The notes: generated by a model from the letters alone, not told the origin. A DNA stretch of 56,233 nt from Candidatus Melainabacteria bacterium (GCA_003153555.1 PLZS01000101.1:75814-132046), one strand, 5' to 3'; shown: positions 33,906 through 43,145, counted from the stretch's first letter. Numbers and translations: made by a program.

Positions 33906-35078
33906 ATGAAAAGTTCACTATTTCTAATCCTCCTAACAGCACTAGTTTTGTCGCTAACGATGGCTCTAAACGGTCGCGCTCAGCCACTACGTGCCGCAGC
34001 GGCAGCAAAAACTGCCAACTCCGCGGCTAGAACGGCAGTGTCAGCCGCAAAAACGGCGGTCGCTGCAGCAAAAACCGCCGTCTCAGCGCAATCGCACTTA
34101 ACTCCGGAAGAGACCGAAAATATTCGCATCTACAAAGCTGTCAATCGAGCTGTGGTAAATATCTCCAGCCAGACCTCTTCTGAAGACGTTTACCTCAATC
34201 TCATTCCTACAGAAGGATACGGGTCCGGCACGATCATCTCGCCGGATGGTTATATCCTGACAAACAATCATGTCATCAACGGAGCGAGCAGTGTTCGTGT
34301 CACCTTATATGACGGCTCCAGCTTCCCGGCCGTGCTCGTCGGTGAGGATCCAACGAATGACTTAGCCGTGATCAAAATAACTGTGCCAGCGACGCAAAAA
34401 CTGACGATGTTGCCACTAGGCGATTCCTCCAACCTCGAGGTCGGTCGCCGCGTCCTGGCGATTGGCAATCCATTTGGGCTGGACCGAACCATGTCCCAAG
34501 GCATAGTCTCAAGCCTTGGTCGGACCTTGCGCACTGACAAAGATAGATTGATCAAAGGAATCATTCAGACTGATGCAGCCATAAATCCAGGCAACTCTGG
34601 TGGACCGCTCCTCGATTCCTCAGGACACATGATTGGTATCACGACAGCGATTTTGAGCCGCAGCGGTCAATCAGCCGGAATCGGATTAGCCATTCCTATA
34701 AATATTGCCAAACGAATTGTGCCTGAGCTAATCGCGCATCATGGCGTCAGTCGACCAGATTTAGGCATAGAGGCCTTTGAGCGCACAGAGAAAGGGCTGA
34801 GAATTCTTCGCTTGGACCCAAAAGGGCCGGCGGCTATTGCTGGCTTAAGTGGACCAAAGTTAGTTATTTATAGGGACGGCGACTTTCTTTTTCAAAACGT
34901 GGATCGAAGCCTGGCTGACATTATCACCGGTGTTGACGGCACTCCAGTCAAGTCTCAAGATGAATTGTTGTCATACGTGGAGCAAAAGAAAGCTGGTCAA
35001 GTGGTTACACTGACTGTATTGCGCTCAGGGCGCTCGGTCAAAATTCCAGTAAAATTGTCACTTGTAAGTTCTGCATAG
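33906..35078 (+). CDS. HtrA/DegP-family serine protease with PDZ domain
   Basis: 390 residues from the ATG at 33906; the frame is open further upstream but overlaps plsY. Signal peptide about 1-25 (MKSSLFLILLTALVLSLTMALNGRAQ). Residues 28-60 form an unusual Ala/Lys repeat (AAKTAVSAAKTAVAA), probably helical. The protease domain has the triad His122 (LTNNHVING), Asp152 (TNDLAVIKI) and Ser231 (GNSGGPLLD). One PDZ domain follows (about 275-385: RILRLDPKGPAAIAGLS, IITGVDGTPVKSQDELLSYV). HtrA proteases degrade or refold misfolded envelope proteins. It belongs to the der-plsY-htrA-regulator cluster; the regulator gene starts 21 bp after its stop. Confidence 0.93.
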   Translation: MKSSLFLILLTALVLSLTMALNGRAQPLRAAAAAKTANSAARTAVSAAKTAVAAAKTAVSAQSHLTPEETENIRIYKAVNRAVVNISSQTSSEDVYLNLIPTEGYGSGTIISPDGYILTNNHVINGASSVRVTLYDGSSFPAVLVGEDPTNDLAVIKITVPATQKLTMLPLGDSSNLEVGRRVLAIGNPFGLDRTMSQGIVSSLGRTLRTDKDRLIKGIIQTDAAINPGNSGGPLLDSSGHMIGITTAILSRSGQSAGIGLAIPINIAKRIVPELIAHHGVSRPDLGIEAFERTEKGLRILRLDPKGPAAIAGLSGPKLVIYRDGDFLFQNVDRSLADIITGVDGTPVKSQDELLSYVEQKKAGQVVTLTVLRSGRSVKIPVKLSLVSSA

Positions 35079-35099
35079 GCTGAGGCCACGGAGAGGAAA

Positions 35100-35819
35100 T
35101 TGTCAAGGATTCTCGTAATAGACGATGACCAGGCGATCGCTGAGCTGGTAAAGATCAATCTCGAACTGCTCGGGCACCAGGTCACAACCGCTAATGACGG
35201 CATAAAAGGACTGGCTCTGGCCCAACAGAATCGACCGGATTTAGTAGTCCTCGATGTGATGATGCCTGACCTGGACGGGTTTACCGTATGCCAGCGATTG
35301 AGGCAGAATCCTAATACGCATCCAATCCCAGTCTTGATGCTAACTGCTTTGGGCATGACCAAGGATAAAGTCACGGGTTTCGATTCTGGAGCCGACGACT
35401 ACCTTGTCAAGCCATTTGAAATTCCAGAATTACAAGTGCGAATCCGGGCACTATTGCGTAGATCGGGTTCAGTGCCACAATCCTCAACCTTGCCTGAGAT
35501 TCTTCACGCTGGTGAAATAACGCTAATCCCGGAGAATTTACAAGCCAAAGTCAAAGAGCGCATCGTTAAGTTAACGCCCACCGAATTCGAAATTCTGCAT
35601 TGCTTAATGCAGCATCACGGTCAAACTGTCTCTACAGGAAAGCTTCTCGAAGAAGTATGGGGCTACTCTCCAGACGATGATGTGGACACAATTCGCGTCC
35701 ACATTCGCCATTTGCGGACGAGATTAGAAACGGCCGATCGAAAATACATCAAAACCGTATACGGTGGCGGATATCAGCTTATTGCTGATGGATTCGAACG
35801 GGCCGCAGGCGAGTCGTAA
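35100..35819 (+). CDS. OmpR/PhoB-family response regulator (RpaB-like)
   Basis: 239 residues, TTG start preceded by GAGAGGAAA. Receiver: [14 protein letters not shown] with the acidic pair, the phospho-Asp52 in [13 protein letters not shown], and DYLVKPFEI with the conserved Lys. The C-terminal winged helix is of the OmpR type: [32 protein letters not shown], then [16 protein letters not shown] and [11 protein letters not shown]. Overall it resembles cyanobacterial RpaB, but no kinase gene is next to it. Located right after htrA, it may regulate envelope stress genes; that is inference from position only. Confidence 0.93.
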   Translation: MSRILVIDDDQAIAELVKINLELLGHQVTTANDGIKGLALAQQNRPDLVVLDVMMPDLDGFTVCQRLRQNPNTHPIPVLMLTALGMTKDKVTGFDSGADDYLVKPFEIPELQVRIRALLRRSGSVPQSSTLPEILHAGEITLIPENLQAKVKERIVKLTPTEFEILHCLMQHHGQTVSTGKLLEEVWGYSPDDDVDTIRVHIRHLRTRLETADRKYIKTVYGGGYQLIADGFERAAGES

Positions 35820-35852
35820 GCTTGTCTCCTTTGCTTTGTAGATGGACATGAT

Positions 35853-35868
35853 GTAAGCATCCGCTTAC
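35853..35868 (+). terminator. Possible weak terminator hairpin after the response regulator
   Basis: Stem GTAAGC/GCTTAC with loop ATCC, 34 bp after the stop. The T-rich run (CTTTTT) comes only about 20 bp later, so this is a weak candidate. Confidence 0.3.
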
Positions 35869-35981
35869 GTCTGGTTGTTCGCTTGTCTTTTTAGCAACTG
35901 AGCGCCACTATATGTAGTGACATTGATTTGCCGACTGATAAAAAAACATGTCCGGCAATATTACAAATTCGCCAACACCGC

Positions 35982-36010
35982 TTGACATATATCGGTCGCA
36001 TATCAATTAT
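35982..36010 (+). promoter_or_regulatory. Candidate sigma-70-type promoter of the MBOAT operon
   Basis: A consensus -35 box TTGACA (35982-35987), a 17-bp spacer and AATTAT (36005-36010), a 4-of-6 match to the -10 box. It lies about 235 bp before the MBOAT start, so a long 5' leader would result. Confidence 0.35.
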
Positions 36011-36245
36011 TTCGATCGATTTTCTCAGATGAGAGAAGACTTCAAATAGCCGTAGTCAAGCGCTCGAGACCGCCACGTATTCAAATTCTATAGAAAAGAT
36101 GCAGAAACAAACTATAGACATTTTAAGTTAAGACAGGGGCGCTTCGGTAGACATTCTTGAAATCCACCCGATATGATGTGCAGCGAGCCATTGATAACTA
36201 ATCAAAGGCTTGTTGTACCGCCATCGGTGTCTAAGGAGAAGTAAC

Positions 36246-37697
36246 TTGCTATTCAACAGTTTGCAGTACTTGGTGTTCTTGCCCACAGTATTTTTGCTGT
36301 TCTGGCTGCTTCCGCATCGCGCTCGGGTGCCACTACTTTTGGTGGCGAGTTATGTTTTCTACATGACTTGGCGCCCGATATACGGATTGCTAATCCTTGG
36401 TTTAACGGTCGCCAACTATTTCCTTGTTAATCGAATCGAAAAATCGCAAGACAAGAAAAAAGTATGGGTGGGTGTCACTGTAGCGGTTAACCTCGTTACC
36501 CTCGGCGTCTTTAAGTATTTGAATTTCGGTCTCGATACCATCAAAGATGGTTTAGCTCTGGCTGGCGTCAATTGGCACGAACCTCATCTTCATATACTTC
36601 TGCCGCTCGGTATTTCGTTCTTCGTCTTCGAGTTCATCCACTACGCAGTTGAGGTCTATCGCGGCAAACCAGTCGTCAAATCGATTTTTGACTTCGCTCT
36701 TTTCGCTTCCTTTTTCCCAACTCAGATTGCTGGTCCGATCAAACGGTACCAAGACTTCATTCCACAACTGAGCATCCCCGCAAAATTCAAGTGGGAATAT
36801 GTTGATGAAGGCATGCAGATGATTCTGATGGGTCTCGGCAAAAAAGTATTGATTGCCGACAACCTGGCCCTGGTCGTTCAAGCAGGATTCTCACATCCGG
36901 AGAATTTCTCATCCCTAGATCTATGGTTGATCACATACGCATTCGCTTTCCAGATCTTTTTTGACTTTGCTGGCTATACCGACATCGCTCGTGGTTCGGC
37001 CATGCTTTTTGGCTACAAGGTGCCGATCAACTTCAACTTGCCTTACCTGGCGGCAAACGTTTCAGACTTCTGGAATCGTTGGCACATCAGTTTGTCCACC
37101 TGGTTGAGAGATTACCTCTTCATTCCCATGGGCGGCTCACGTTGCGGCAAATGGTTGAACTACCGTAACTTGTTTCTGACCATGGCACTGGGCGGCTTGT
37201 GGCATGGCGCTGCTATACACTACCTCGCTTGGGGCGCATATCAGGGTGCATTGTTGATTATGCACAAAGAATACTCAAAGGGTCTAGAAAAAGTTGGAGT
37301 GGCATCCAAACTGCTCAGCTCCAAGCTCTATCACATTGTTTCAATTGTCGTGACGTTCCACATTGTCTGTCTCGGCTGGGTGCTCTTCCGCGCCGACGAT
37401 CTGAACATTGCCGGCAAGATCCTTTTGAAACTCGCCCAAGCTCCCTCAGCCCTGACCCACTTCAGCTCTGCTCAATTGGCAGTGCTACAGATTCGAGATC
37501 CTATTATCTTCCCGTCGTTAGTTCTGATCGTGCCAATCCTGATGCTCTCTCAAGTAGTCGTCAATTGGCTGAATGACAAGAAGTTCTATCAGAGTCCTCC
37601 TTGGGCAGTACAAGTGGCAGTCATGGTTATCCTCATGTGCGTGCTCACAATCTTCAGTCCAGATAGTTCTCCGAAGTTCATTTACTTCCAGTTCTAA
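36246..37697 (+). CDS. MBOAT-family O-acyltransferase (AlgI/PatA-like)
   Basis: 483 residues from the TTG at 36246, which has AAGGAG 8 nt upstream and gives the family-typical start LLFNSLQYLVFLPTVFLLFWLLP; a longer frame from 36210 is unlikely. About 10 hydrophobic helices. MBOAT signatures: VANYFLVNRIE, PLGISFFVFEFIHY, FFPTQIAGPIKRY, DFWNRWHISLSTWLRDYLFIPMGGSR, and LGGLWHGAAIHYLAWG with the catalytic His320. Such proteins move an acyl group (mostly acetyl) across the membrane for transfer to an exported polysaccharide, as AlgI does for alginate or PatA for peptidoglycan. The gene overlaps the next start (TAATG), beginning a coupled run with three SGNH-like genes. Confidence 0.93.
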   Translation: MLFNSLQYLVFLPTVFLLFWLLPHRARVPLLLVASYVFYMTWRPIYGLLILGLTVANYFLVNRIEKSQDKKKVWVGVTVAVNLVTLGVFKYLNFGLDTIKDGLALAGVNWHEPHLHILLPLGISFFVFEFIHYAVEVYRGKPVVKSIFDFALFASFFPTQIAGPIKRYQDFIPQLSIPAKFKWEYVDEGMQMILMGLGKKVLIADNLALVVQAGFSHPENFSSLDLWLITYAFAFQIFFDFAGYTDIARGSAMLFGYKVPINFNLPYLAANVSDFWNRWHISLSTWLRDYLFIPMGGSRCGKWLNYRNLFLTMALGGLWHGAAIHYLAWGAYQGALLIMHKEYSKGLEKVGVASKLLSSKLYHIVSIVVTFHIVCLGWVLFRADDLNIAGKILLKLAQAPSALTHFSSAQLAVLQIRDPIIFPSLVLIVPILMLSQVVVNWLNDKKFYQSPPWAVQVAVMVILMCVLTIFSPDSSPKFIYFQF

Positions 37698-39034
37698 TGG
37701 TCACTGCGACGTCGGCGGTAGAGTCCAGGCTTGTGCAAGCAAGCTCTGCGAGTCGAACGATTCAGGCATCTCCTTTGGCAATAGCACAATCAACATCGAC
37801 AAAAAGGCATTCTTTCGCGAGTAACCTTGTGAAAAGCCGCTTCTTTGCTGCCATCGTCTTGTTTATCTCAGTCAGTGCCTTGTGGGGCTCATTGCGCTTT
37901 GGCGCCCTGAGTCCATCCGATTTCCCGTTCTACACCTGGACGGCCTGTGCGATAGAAGATTTTCTTAGCAACGAGCAGGGTCGACCCCAAATCGACTTTG
38001 TCGGCTCATCGTTGGTTCTAGCGCCTTTAGGTGGCGTTGATGCGGATTTCTTGAATGCACCAGTCGACGCCCCGCACCATCATCGCAGTTTGTATTTCGA
38101 AAGTGCTTTCAGGAAATTGACCGGTGAAAATGTCAAAACCTTCAACTTTGCTCTGCCCGGAGAAATGCCATCCGACGCTTACTTGATGACCAAATTTTTG
38201 ATGAAAGGCGAGAAGCGTCCAGATGTGATTGTTTATGGCGTCGGTCCAAGAGACTTTCTAGACAATTTATTGCCGAGCCCATCTGCAACTGATCCATATT
38301 CCTTGCTCAGCCGATTCGGTGATGTGAGCGATCGAATCGCCTTAATTTCTCCGGACTGGCAGCAACGAATGAATTACGAGTTGGGCAAATTGTTGTATCC
38401 ATACGGACAAAAAGTAGATCTGTCGACATCCTTTACTCGTGCTGTTACCGCAACCCTAGCCAAAGTAATTCCGCCCACAAACGGTGGGTCGCCAATGAGT
38501 CTTCGTCGCATTATCCTGCCTGAATATCGAAACTTTGAAGTGGCCAAAGATGAGTGCTTATTCACACCAACGACCGCGGCAAATCGACCGGCCTTTTCTG
38601 ACAATATCGCTGAGTACCGCAAACGCTATAAGAATTTGAAGTGGGACACTTATCTGACCCAGATGCGCTTTATGACTGACATTCTAAACATTGCCCGCGA
38701 GCGCAAGACGCACGTGGTAATCGTTGCCATGCCAATCACTCAGATCAATCGCTCCTTGCTCAGCGATTTAGCCTGGGACGTATACAAGAAAGGTATCAAA
38801 GTCGTCGCCTTGGCTAAGGGCGCATCTTTTATAGACATGGAAGGTTCAGGGAAATTCCAGACATCTGATTTCGGTGACACGGTTCATCTGCACTCTGGTG
38901 GTGGTGCCAAGTTGCTAGATTTACTGTCTGAGCGTCTAGTTGCAGATCGCGCTGTCATGACTGCTCTGAATAAACCCGCTCGAACCGACGATCATTCCAC
39001 CACTCTTGCCGGCTTGAAAGGAACCATTCAATGA
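37697..39034 (+). CDS. SGNH/DltD-like acyltransferase partner, paralogue 1
   Basis: 445 residues, start coupled to the MBOAT stop (TAATG). One membrane helix at about 50-70 (FFAAIVLFISVSALWGSLRF), then an exported SGNH-like domain: block I FVGSSLVLAPL around 102-110, NFALPGEMPSDAYLMTKFLM, VIVYGVGPRDFLDNLLPSPSATDPYSLL, and the Asp394-x-x-His397 pair in GDTVHLHSGGGAKLLD. With the adjacent MBOAT protein it likely passes an acyl group to an extracytoplasmic polymer, as AlgJ/AlgX or PatB do with their MBOAT partners. Its stop overlaps the next start by 4 bp (ATGA). Confidence 0.82.
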   Translation: MVTATSAVESRLVQASSASRTIQASPLAIAQSTSTKRHSFASNLVKSRFFAAIVLFISVSALWGSLRFGALSPSDFPFYTWTACAIEDFLSNEQGRPQIDFVGSSLVLAPLGGVDADFLNAPVDAPHHHRSLYFESAFRKLTGENVKTFNFALPGEMPSDAYLMTKFLMKGEKRPDVIVYGVGPRDFLDNLLPSPSATDPYSLLSRFGDVSDRIALISPDWQQRMNYELGKLLYPYGQKVDLSTSFTRAVTATLAKVIPPTNGGSPMSLRRIILPEYRNFEVAKDECLFTPTTAANRPAFSDNIAEYRKRYKNLKWDTYLTQMRFMTDILNIARERKTHVVIVAMPITQINRSLLSDLAWDVYKKGIKVVALAKGASFIDMEGSGKFQTSDFGDTVHLHSGGGAKLLDLLSERLVADRAVMTALNKPARTDDHSTTLAGLKGTIQ

Positions 39035-40377
39035 CCGGTCTAGTTGCACCACCTGTAGTGAACCAAGCGCCTTCAATAATTGCAGGCGATGCTCCTGTTC
39101 CTTTTGTGGACCGACGGAAAAACGGTCCTCGGCTTAAACGTGGCTTCAACAGCGTCTTCATCATCGCCTTTATTGCGTATGCGGCAATTAATTTGTACAT
39201 GTCATTTTCTGCGCCAATAGACTTCGATCCTTACAAGTACATTTATCGTGGCTGGTCCTGGTGGATTTTCAATGATTTGAGAGAACATCCTCAACCCCAC
39301 AACGTTGCCCTGCTGGGCTCCTCGCTCATGGTCAGTGCTGTTGCTGGGACCGATGCCAATTTCCTCAATCAAAAAATCGACCTTACCAAATACCACAAAG
39401 CCGCCTATCTCGATGATCGCTTGCAGTCCAAGTTTGGTGGTAAGTTCAATACCTTCAATTTGTCTGCGCCAGGACAAATGCCTTCTGATGCCTTCATGAT
39501 GCTCAAGGGCATGATGAACACCGCCGACCGACCGGAAGTCGTGATCTATGGTGTTGCCCCCAGAGACTTTATCGATAGCACGCTATCCAGCCCCGTGGAC
39601 ACAGAACCGTTCCACTATCTGAAACGCATCGTCAATTTAGACGATGTGTCGAGTGCGTTGTTCAGAAGCCCCCAATCGAAACTCGACTTCTGGCTTCAGA
39701 AAAGTCTCTATTTCTATCAATATTCGCTGGACTGTGAGATGGCTGTGGATGAGTTCGTCACTCAAAGATTAGCTGTTCTGCTGCCACCGGACAAGAATCA
39801 CCCTTTCACTTGGTGGGACCGCACTCGCCTTTTACCTAACTATTTACCAGGCGAGATCAAGCCTGATGCAATGATCAGCGCTCCTATGGACCTTAAAACA
39901 GCAAGAGAGAATTTCGCGGACAACACCAAAGAATACATTCAACGCTACAAAAAACCAGACCGTCATATCTACAAAACACAGTTCATTTTCTTGAATAAAC
40001 TGGCTGAGTTTTGCCAGAGAGAAAAAATCGAACTGGTGATCGTGAACATGCCGATCACTCGGTACAACGTCAGCATTCTCAAGCCACAAGTGTATTTGAA
40101 CTACATCCAGGCCTTGCGGGAATGGTCGTTCTATCACAACTTCCTTGCCTATGACTTGTCGAATTTCGAAAAGTACGAGCGATCAGATTTCCACGATTCC
40201 GTTCACTTGAATGCATTTGGTGGCAAGAAACTGTTCGATAACATCGTTGATATTCTTGGTTCAAATTTGAGAACTTCGTCAGCGATGGAAATGGCCGGCA
40301 AAGAACTGGAACGCCATCGTGCCGTTGCTGAATACAACAAAAACAACCCAAATCAGTCGGGGCTTCGACCGCTATGA
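39031..40377 (+). CDS. SGNH/DltD-like acyltransferase partner, paralogue 2
   Basis: 448 residues, ATGA overlap with both neighbours. Same plan as paralogue 1: a membrane helix (VFIIAFIAYAAINLYMSF, about 35-52), GSSLMVSAVAGTDANFLNQ, NLSAPGQMPSDAFMMLKGMM, VIYGVAPRDFIDSTLSSPVDTEPFHYL, and DSVHLNAFGGKKLFD. The conserved sequence around APRDFIDxTLxS is shared by all three tandem genes and, in looser form (GVRDFV), by the gene at 4422. Presumably the same role with a different acceptor or in a complex with its paralogues. Confidence 0.82.
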   Translation: MTGLVAPPVVNQAPSIIAGDAPVPFVDRRKNGPRLKRGFNSVFIIAFIAYAAINLYMSFSAPIDFDPYKYIYRGWSWWIFNDLREHPQPHNVALLGSSLMVSAVAGTDANFLNQKIDLTKYHKAAYLDDRLQSKFGGKFNTFNLSAPGQMPSDAFMMLKGMMNTADRPEVVIYGVAPRDFIDSTLSSPVDTEPFHYLKRIVNLDDVSSALFRSPQSKLDFWLQKSLYFYQYSLDCEMAVDEFVTQRLAVLLPPDKNHPFTWWDRTRLLPNYLPGEIKPDAMISAPMDLKTARENFADNTKEYIQRYKKPDRHIYKTQFIFLNKLAEFCQREKIELVIVNMPITRYNVSILKPQVYLNYIQALREWSFYHNFLAYDLSNFEKYERSDFHDSVHLNAFGGKKLFDNIVDILGSNLRTSSAMEMAGKELERHRAVAEYNKNNPNQSGLRPL

Positions 40378-41810
40378 CGAGCTCCACAGCAACGGATTTG
40401 AAGGATGGTGTTGCAACACTAGGTGCGTCGACGAACATCGATCCAGCCAAAACCGTAGCGTCCAAAAGCGGAGGCACCAAGAAACAATCTGTAGTGCAGT
40501 GCCGAACGTTAGCTGCGTTCTTGCTTTTTATCGTCGTTAACGTGGCGATATCGTATATAGTGCCGCATCCAGCAAAAGTTATCGATGATAACTTCATTCA
40601 ATCAAGCGGCTCGGAAGCTCGCCAGCAGGGCAAGTGGACGTGGTGGGTGACTCGTAACTATCTGAGTAGACGTCAAGCTCCGGACATTGCGATGTTAGGC
40701 AGTTCGCAAATGGGCTCGGCTGTTTTCTCTTCCGACGCACACACACTAAACAAAGTTTTGGATTGCGTCGTCCACCGTCGTGGTTCGACTCTAGAGAAAG
40801 AAATATTCGACCGCACCGGTAAACGCGTAGACACCTTTAACTTCGCCATGGGCGGATCGATGGCGTCTGATGCTTACATGATTTCCAAAGCCTTGTTCAA
40901 AGGCGACAAGAAGCCTCGTATGGTAGTTGTTGGAGTCAGCCCGCGCGACTTTATCGACAACACGCTGCCATCCGTAAGCTCGACGGAACCATTCAACTTC
41001 TTCGCTCCATTCGTAGAGCTGGGCGACCTTGCAAATGTCGCTTTTCCGGATGTTCTGGCGCAAATGAACTTCCTGATCAAACAAAATTTGCCACTGCAAA
41101 GAATCCACGACGCTCTTGAAATTGCCGCAAAAAACTATCAACAAGAAGCGCCACAAAAGATGGCAGTTCTTCCCAGAGCTTCTGAACACAAACAGCTCTT
41201 ACGCGCTGTCTTAGGTTCTGTTGACGAAGTTCGCCTGAACGAATGGCTGATACCAGCGACGATACCAGCCTGGATTTTTGAAGACAACACGAAAGAATAC
41301 CTGAATCGATTCAGAAATTGCAGACCACCAATCTATAAAGCTCAAAAAGCATTTTTCAATTCGTTCTTAGCTGATATGGACGCCGAACATATTCCGGTTT
41401 TGGTAGTCGGAATGCCAAGCCTGAATGCCAATCGCACGATCTTGCCAAATGACTTCTGGACAGAATTCCGAGGCAACATAGCGAGCATGTGCCAGGAGCA
41501 CCACGCAAAATGGGTTGACGTAACAGACAATCCAAACTTCGTCCTAACCGACTATCTAGACACCGTTCATTTGAATGCGAGTGGTGGCAAGAAAATCTTC
41601 AGCGAAATAGCAAAAGCAATATCAGCAAATCCCGAGCTGGTAGCAGTAGTCCAATCCAAACCAACCAGAAACGCCGATGGCACCCAGCTTTCTGAAAAAC
41701 TGGACACTCCAAAGGATGCCGTCCCTGCTCACAGGGCAAGACCGGATGACCCAGCCGTCCAGTCTGCTCAGAAACTTCGAACATCCCCAGACACAAGTAA
41801 AACGCACTAA
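40374..41810 (+). CDS. SGNH/DltD-like acyltransferase partner, paralogue 3
   Basis: 478 residues, ATGA overlap with paralogue 2. N-terminal cytoplasmic stretch, a membrane helix (AAFLLFIVVNVAISYIV, about 45-62), then MLGSSQMGSAVFSSDAH, NFAMGGSMASDAYMISKALF, VVVGVSPRDFIDNTLPSVSSTEPFNFF, and LDTVHLNASGGKKIFSE. A 50-residue polar C-terminal tail (KPTRNADGTQLSEKLDTPKDAV...) is longer than in the other two. Last gene of the coupled run; the small PDZ gene follows after 14 bp. Confidence 0.82.
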   Translation: MTSSTATDLKDGVATLGASTNIDPAKTVASKSGGTKKQSVVQCRTLAAFLLFIVVNVAISYIVPHPAKVIDDNFIQSSGSEARQQGKWTWWVTRNYLSRRQAPDIAMLGSSQMGSAVFSSDAHTLNKVLDCVVHRRGSTLEKEIFDRTGKRVDTFNFAMGGSMASDAYMISKALFKGDKKPRMVVVGVSPRDFIDNTLPSVSSTEPFNFFAPFVELGDLANVAFPDVLAQMNFLIKQNLPLQRIHDALEIAAKNYQQEAPQKMAVLPRASEHKQLLRAVLGSVDEVRLNEWLIPATIPAWIFEDNTKEYLNRFRNCRPPIYKAQKAFFNSFLADMDAEHIPVLVVGMPSLNANRTILPNDFWTEFRGNIASMCQEHHAKWVDVTDNPNFVLTDYLDTVHLNASGGKKIFSEIAKAISANPELVAVVQSKPTRNADGTQLSEKLDTPKDAVPAHRARPDDPAVQSAQKLRTSPDTSKTH

Positions 41811-41824
41811 ATTTGGTGCACGAA

Positions 41825-42295
41825 ATGTTGAACAAACAAAGACTAGTTTCCGCCTGCGCAGTCACCCTTGCGCTGCTATCAGGATCGGCTCAAGCTCACC
41901 CGGAACAACGACAACTAGATAGACTTCATTCTTGGCAGATGAACAACGGATACATCCCGTTTGAAGGAGTTATTGAAGGCGAAGGACCAGGCGGTGTCGG
42001 AATGGAAATAAACCAGGACCGGGCGGGTCACTTTATAGTGCAGCGCCTAGAGCCGCATGGACCCGCTGAATCGTCGAAGATTTCGATTGGAGACCGCATT
42101 CTACGGATAAACGATGGACTTCACATAATCGAAGTCGTGGAGCTTATGCGTGGAGATGTCGGTACGAAGGTGAGGCTACAAATACAGTCGGCCACGAGAA
42201 AACGCACCGTAGCACTGAAAGGAAGGAAGATGGCGCCATCGAACCAACTGCGTCCATTGCTGAATAAGGAACTCCCGGGTACGTCACACAAGTGA
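41825..42295 (+). CDS. Secreted PDZ-domain protein
   Basis: 156 residues from the ATG at 41825; TTG and GTG codons just before are in frame but would break the signal peptide pattern (MLNKQRLVSACAVTLALLSGSAQAH). About 45-140 is a PDZ domain: GVGMEINQDRAGHFIVQRLEPHGPAESSKISIGDRILRINDG, with the carboxylate-binding loop replaced by GGVGME, then VELMRGDVGTKVRLQIQS. No protease domain is attached. It may bind C-terminal peptides of envelope proteins, perhaps in the acyltransferase complex encoded just upstream. Confidence 0.78.
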   Translation: MLNKQRLVSACAVTLALLSGSAQAHPEQRQLDRLHSWQMNNGYIPFEGVIEGEGPGGVGMEINQDRAGHFIVQRLEPHGPAESSKISIGDRILRINDGLHIIEVVELMRGDVGTKVRLQIQSATRKRTVALKGRKMAPSNQLRPLLNKELPGTSHK

Positions 42296-42305
42296 TGGTT
42301 GGTTT

Positions 42306-42932
42306 ATGAATCAGACACACTTAACCATTCTATTTGTAAGCCAAAGTGCAGACGACGGACAACAAGCCGAAACACTTTTCAGCAAGGAAGCGCAGAAAGC
42401 AGAACTTGGATGGACAGCTAACTCTGGACTGCTCTCGGATCTGCTAAGCATGCAAAGCCAAGCAAGCCTAATCGTCATCCTAGAAAAAGTAGACGAACCG
42501 CTGGCGATACCAGTAAACATTGCCACCGCAGTAGAGCATTGGAGAATATCAGCTTCAGCACCGCCAGAACTTTCCAAACTCATTCAACAAAACATCGCCA
42601 ACCTAATAGTCCGCCTGATCTTGAAAGGCGGAAAGCGCCAACCAACCGCGCCGCAGCAACAATCCACACCATTGCAGCAAGCTGCGGCAAAAGCAGCGGC
42701 AGTGCGTGTCTCGCTAGAATCAAAAGGCCGAGCCGGCAAGAAAGTAAGCGTAGTCTCCGGAATACCTTTATCCGCATCAGCCTTGGAAGATCTAACGACA
42801 AAATTGAAACGCACATGCGGCACAGGCGGAACACTCAAAGACGGGCAGATCGAAATTCAAGGCGATCACCGCGACAAACTAATCGCTGAATTGCAAAAAC
42901 TTGGTTATAAACCCAAACGCGCTGGCGGATAA
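42306..42932 (+). CDS. SUI1/eIF1-like protein with N-terminal phosphatase-like domain
   Basis: 208 residues. The last 75 are a SUI1 (YciH/eIF1) domain: KKVSVVSGIPLSASALEDLTTKLKRTCGTGGTLKDGQIEIQGDHRDKLIAELQKLGY. This fold binds the small ribosomal subunit and aids start-site fidelity in eukaryotes; its bacterial role is less clear. The first 110 residues look like a low-molecular-weight tyrosine phosphatase or ArsC fold by layout: LTILFVSQSADDGQQAETLFSKEAQKAELGWTANSGLL, then IVILEKVDEPLAIPVNIATAVEHWRISASAPPELSKLIQQNI. The P-loop C-x5-R is absent, so it cannot be an active phosphatase. I am confident in SUI1 and only moderately so in the N-terminal assignment. The palindrome at 43020 follows. 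Confidence 0.75.
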   Translation: MNQTHLTILFVSQSADDGQQAETLFSKEAQKAELGWTANSGLLSDLLSMQSQASLIVILEKVDEPLAIPVNIATAVEHWRISASAPPELSKLIQQNIANLIVRLILKGGKRQPTAPQQQSTPLQQAAAKAAAVRVSLESKGRAGKKVSVVSGIPLSASALEDLTTKLKRTCGTGGTLKDGQIEIQGDHRDKLIAELQKLGYKPKRAGG

Positions 42933-43019
42933 GTCGATAATAAATGTGCTTGAATGGATTACCTTGACTGCAAGCTGAACTCAATGCTGCCGCCACTCAG
43001 AGAACTAAGGCTACCACGC

Positions 43020-43049
43020 TAAATTTTTACCGATATCGGTAAAAATTTA
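43020..43049. repeat. Dispersed palindrome copy 5
   Basis: Perfect 30-bp palindrome, core ACCGATATCGGT with T5/A5 and TAAA/TTTA ends; 88 bp after the SUI1-like gene and about 100 bp before the next start. Confidence 0.95.
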
Positions 43050-43145
43050 AGGCGAAGTCGTCCGTTTTCACTTTAATTTTGGAACTTAGATTTGAACTTT
43101 TTCCGGAGTTTACTCGTATTACTGAGTAAAGAAGGAGGGACTAAA

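Larger units (their letters stand above)
35820..36245. other. Intergenic region before the MBOAT operon
   Basis: 426 bp without a supported gene; more AT-rich than its surroundings, especially 35930-36010. It holds a small hairpin after the regulator (35853-35868) and a possible promoter (35982-36010). Confidence 0.55.
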
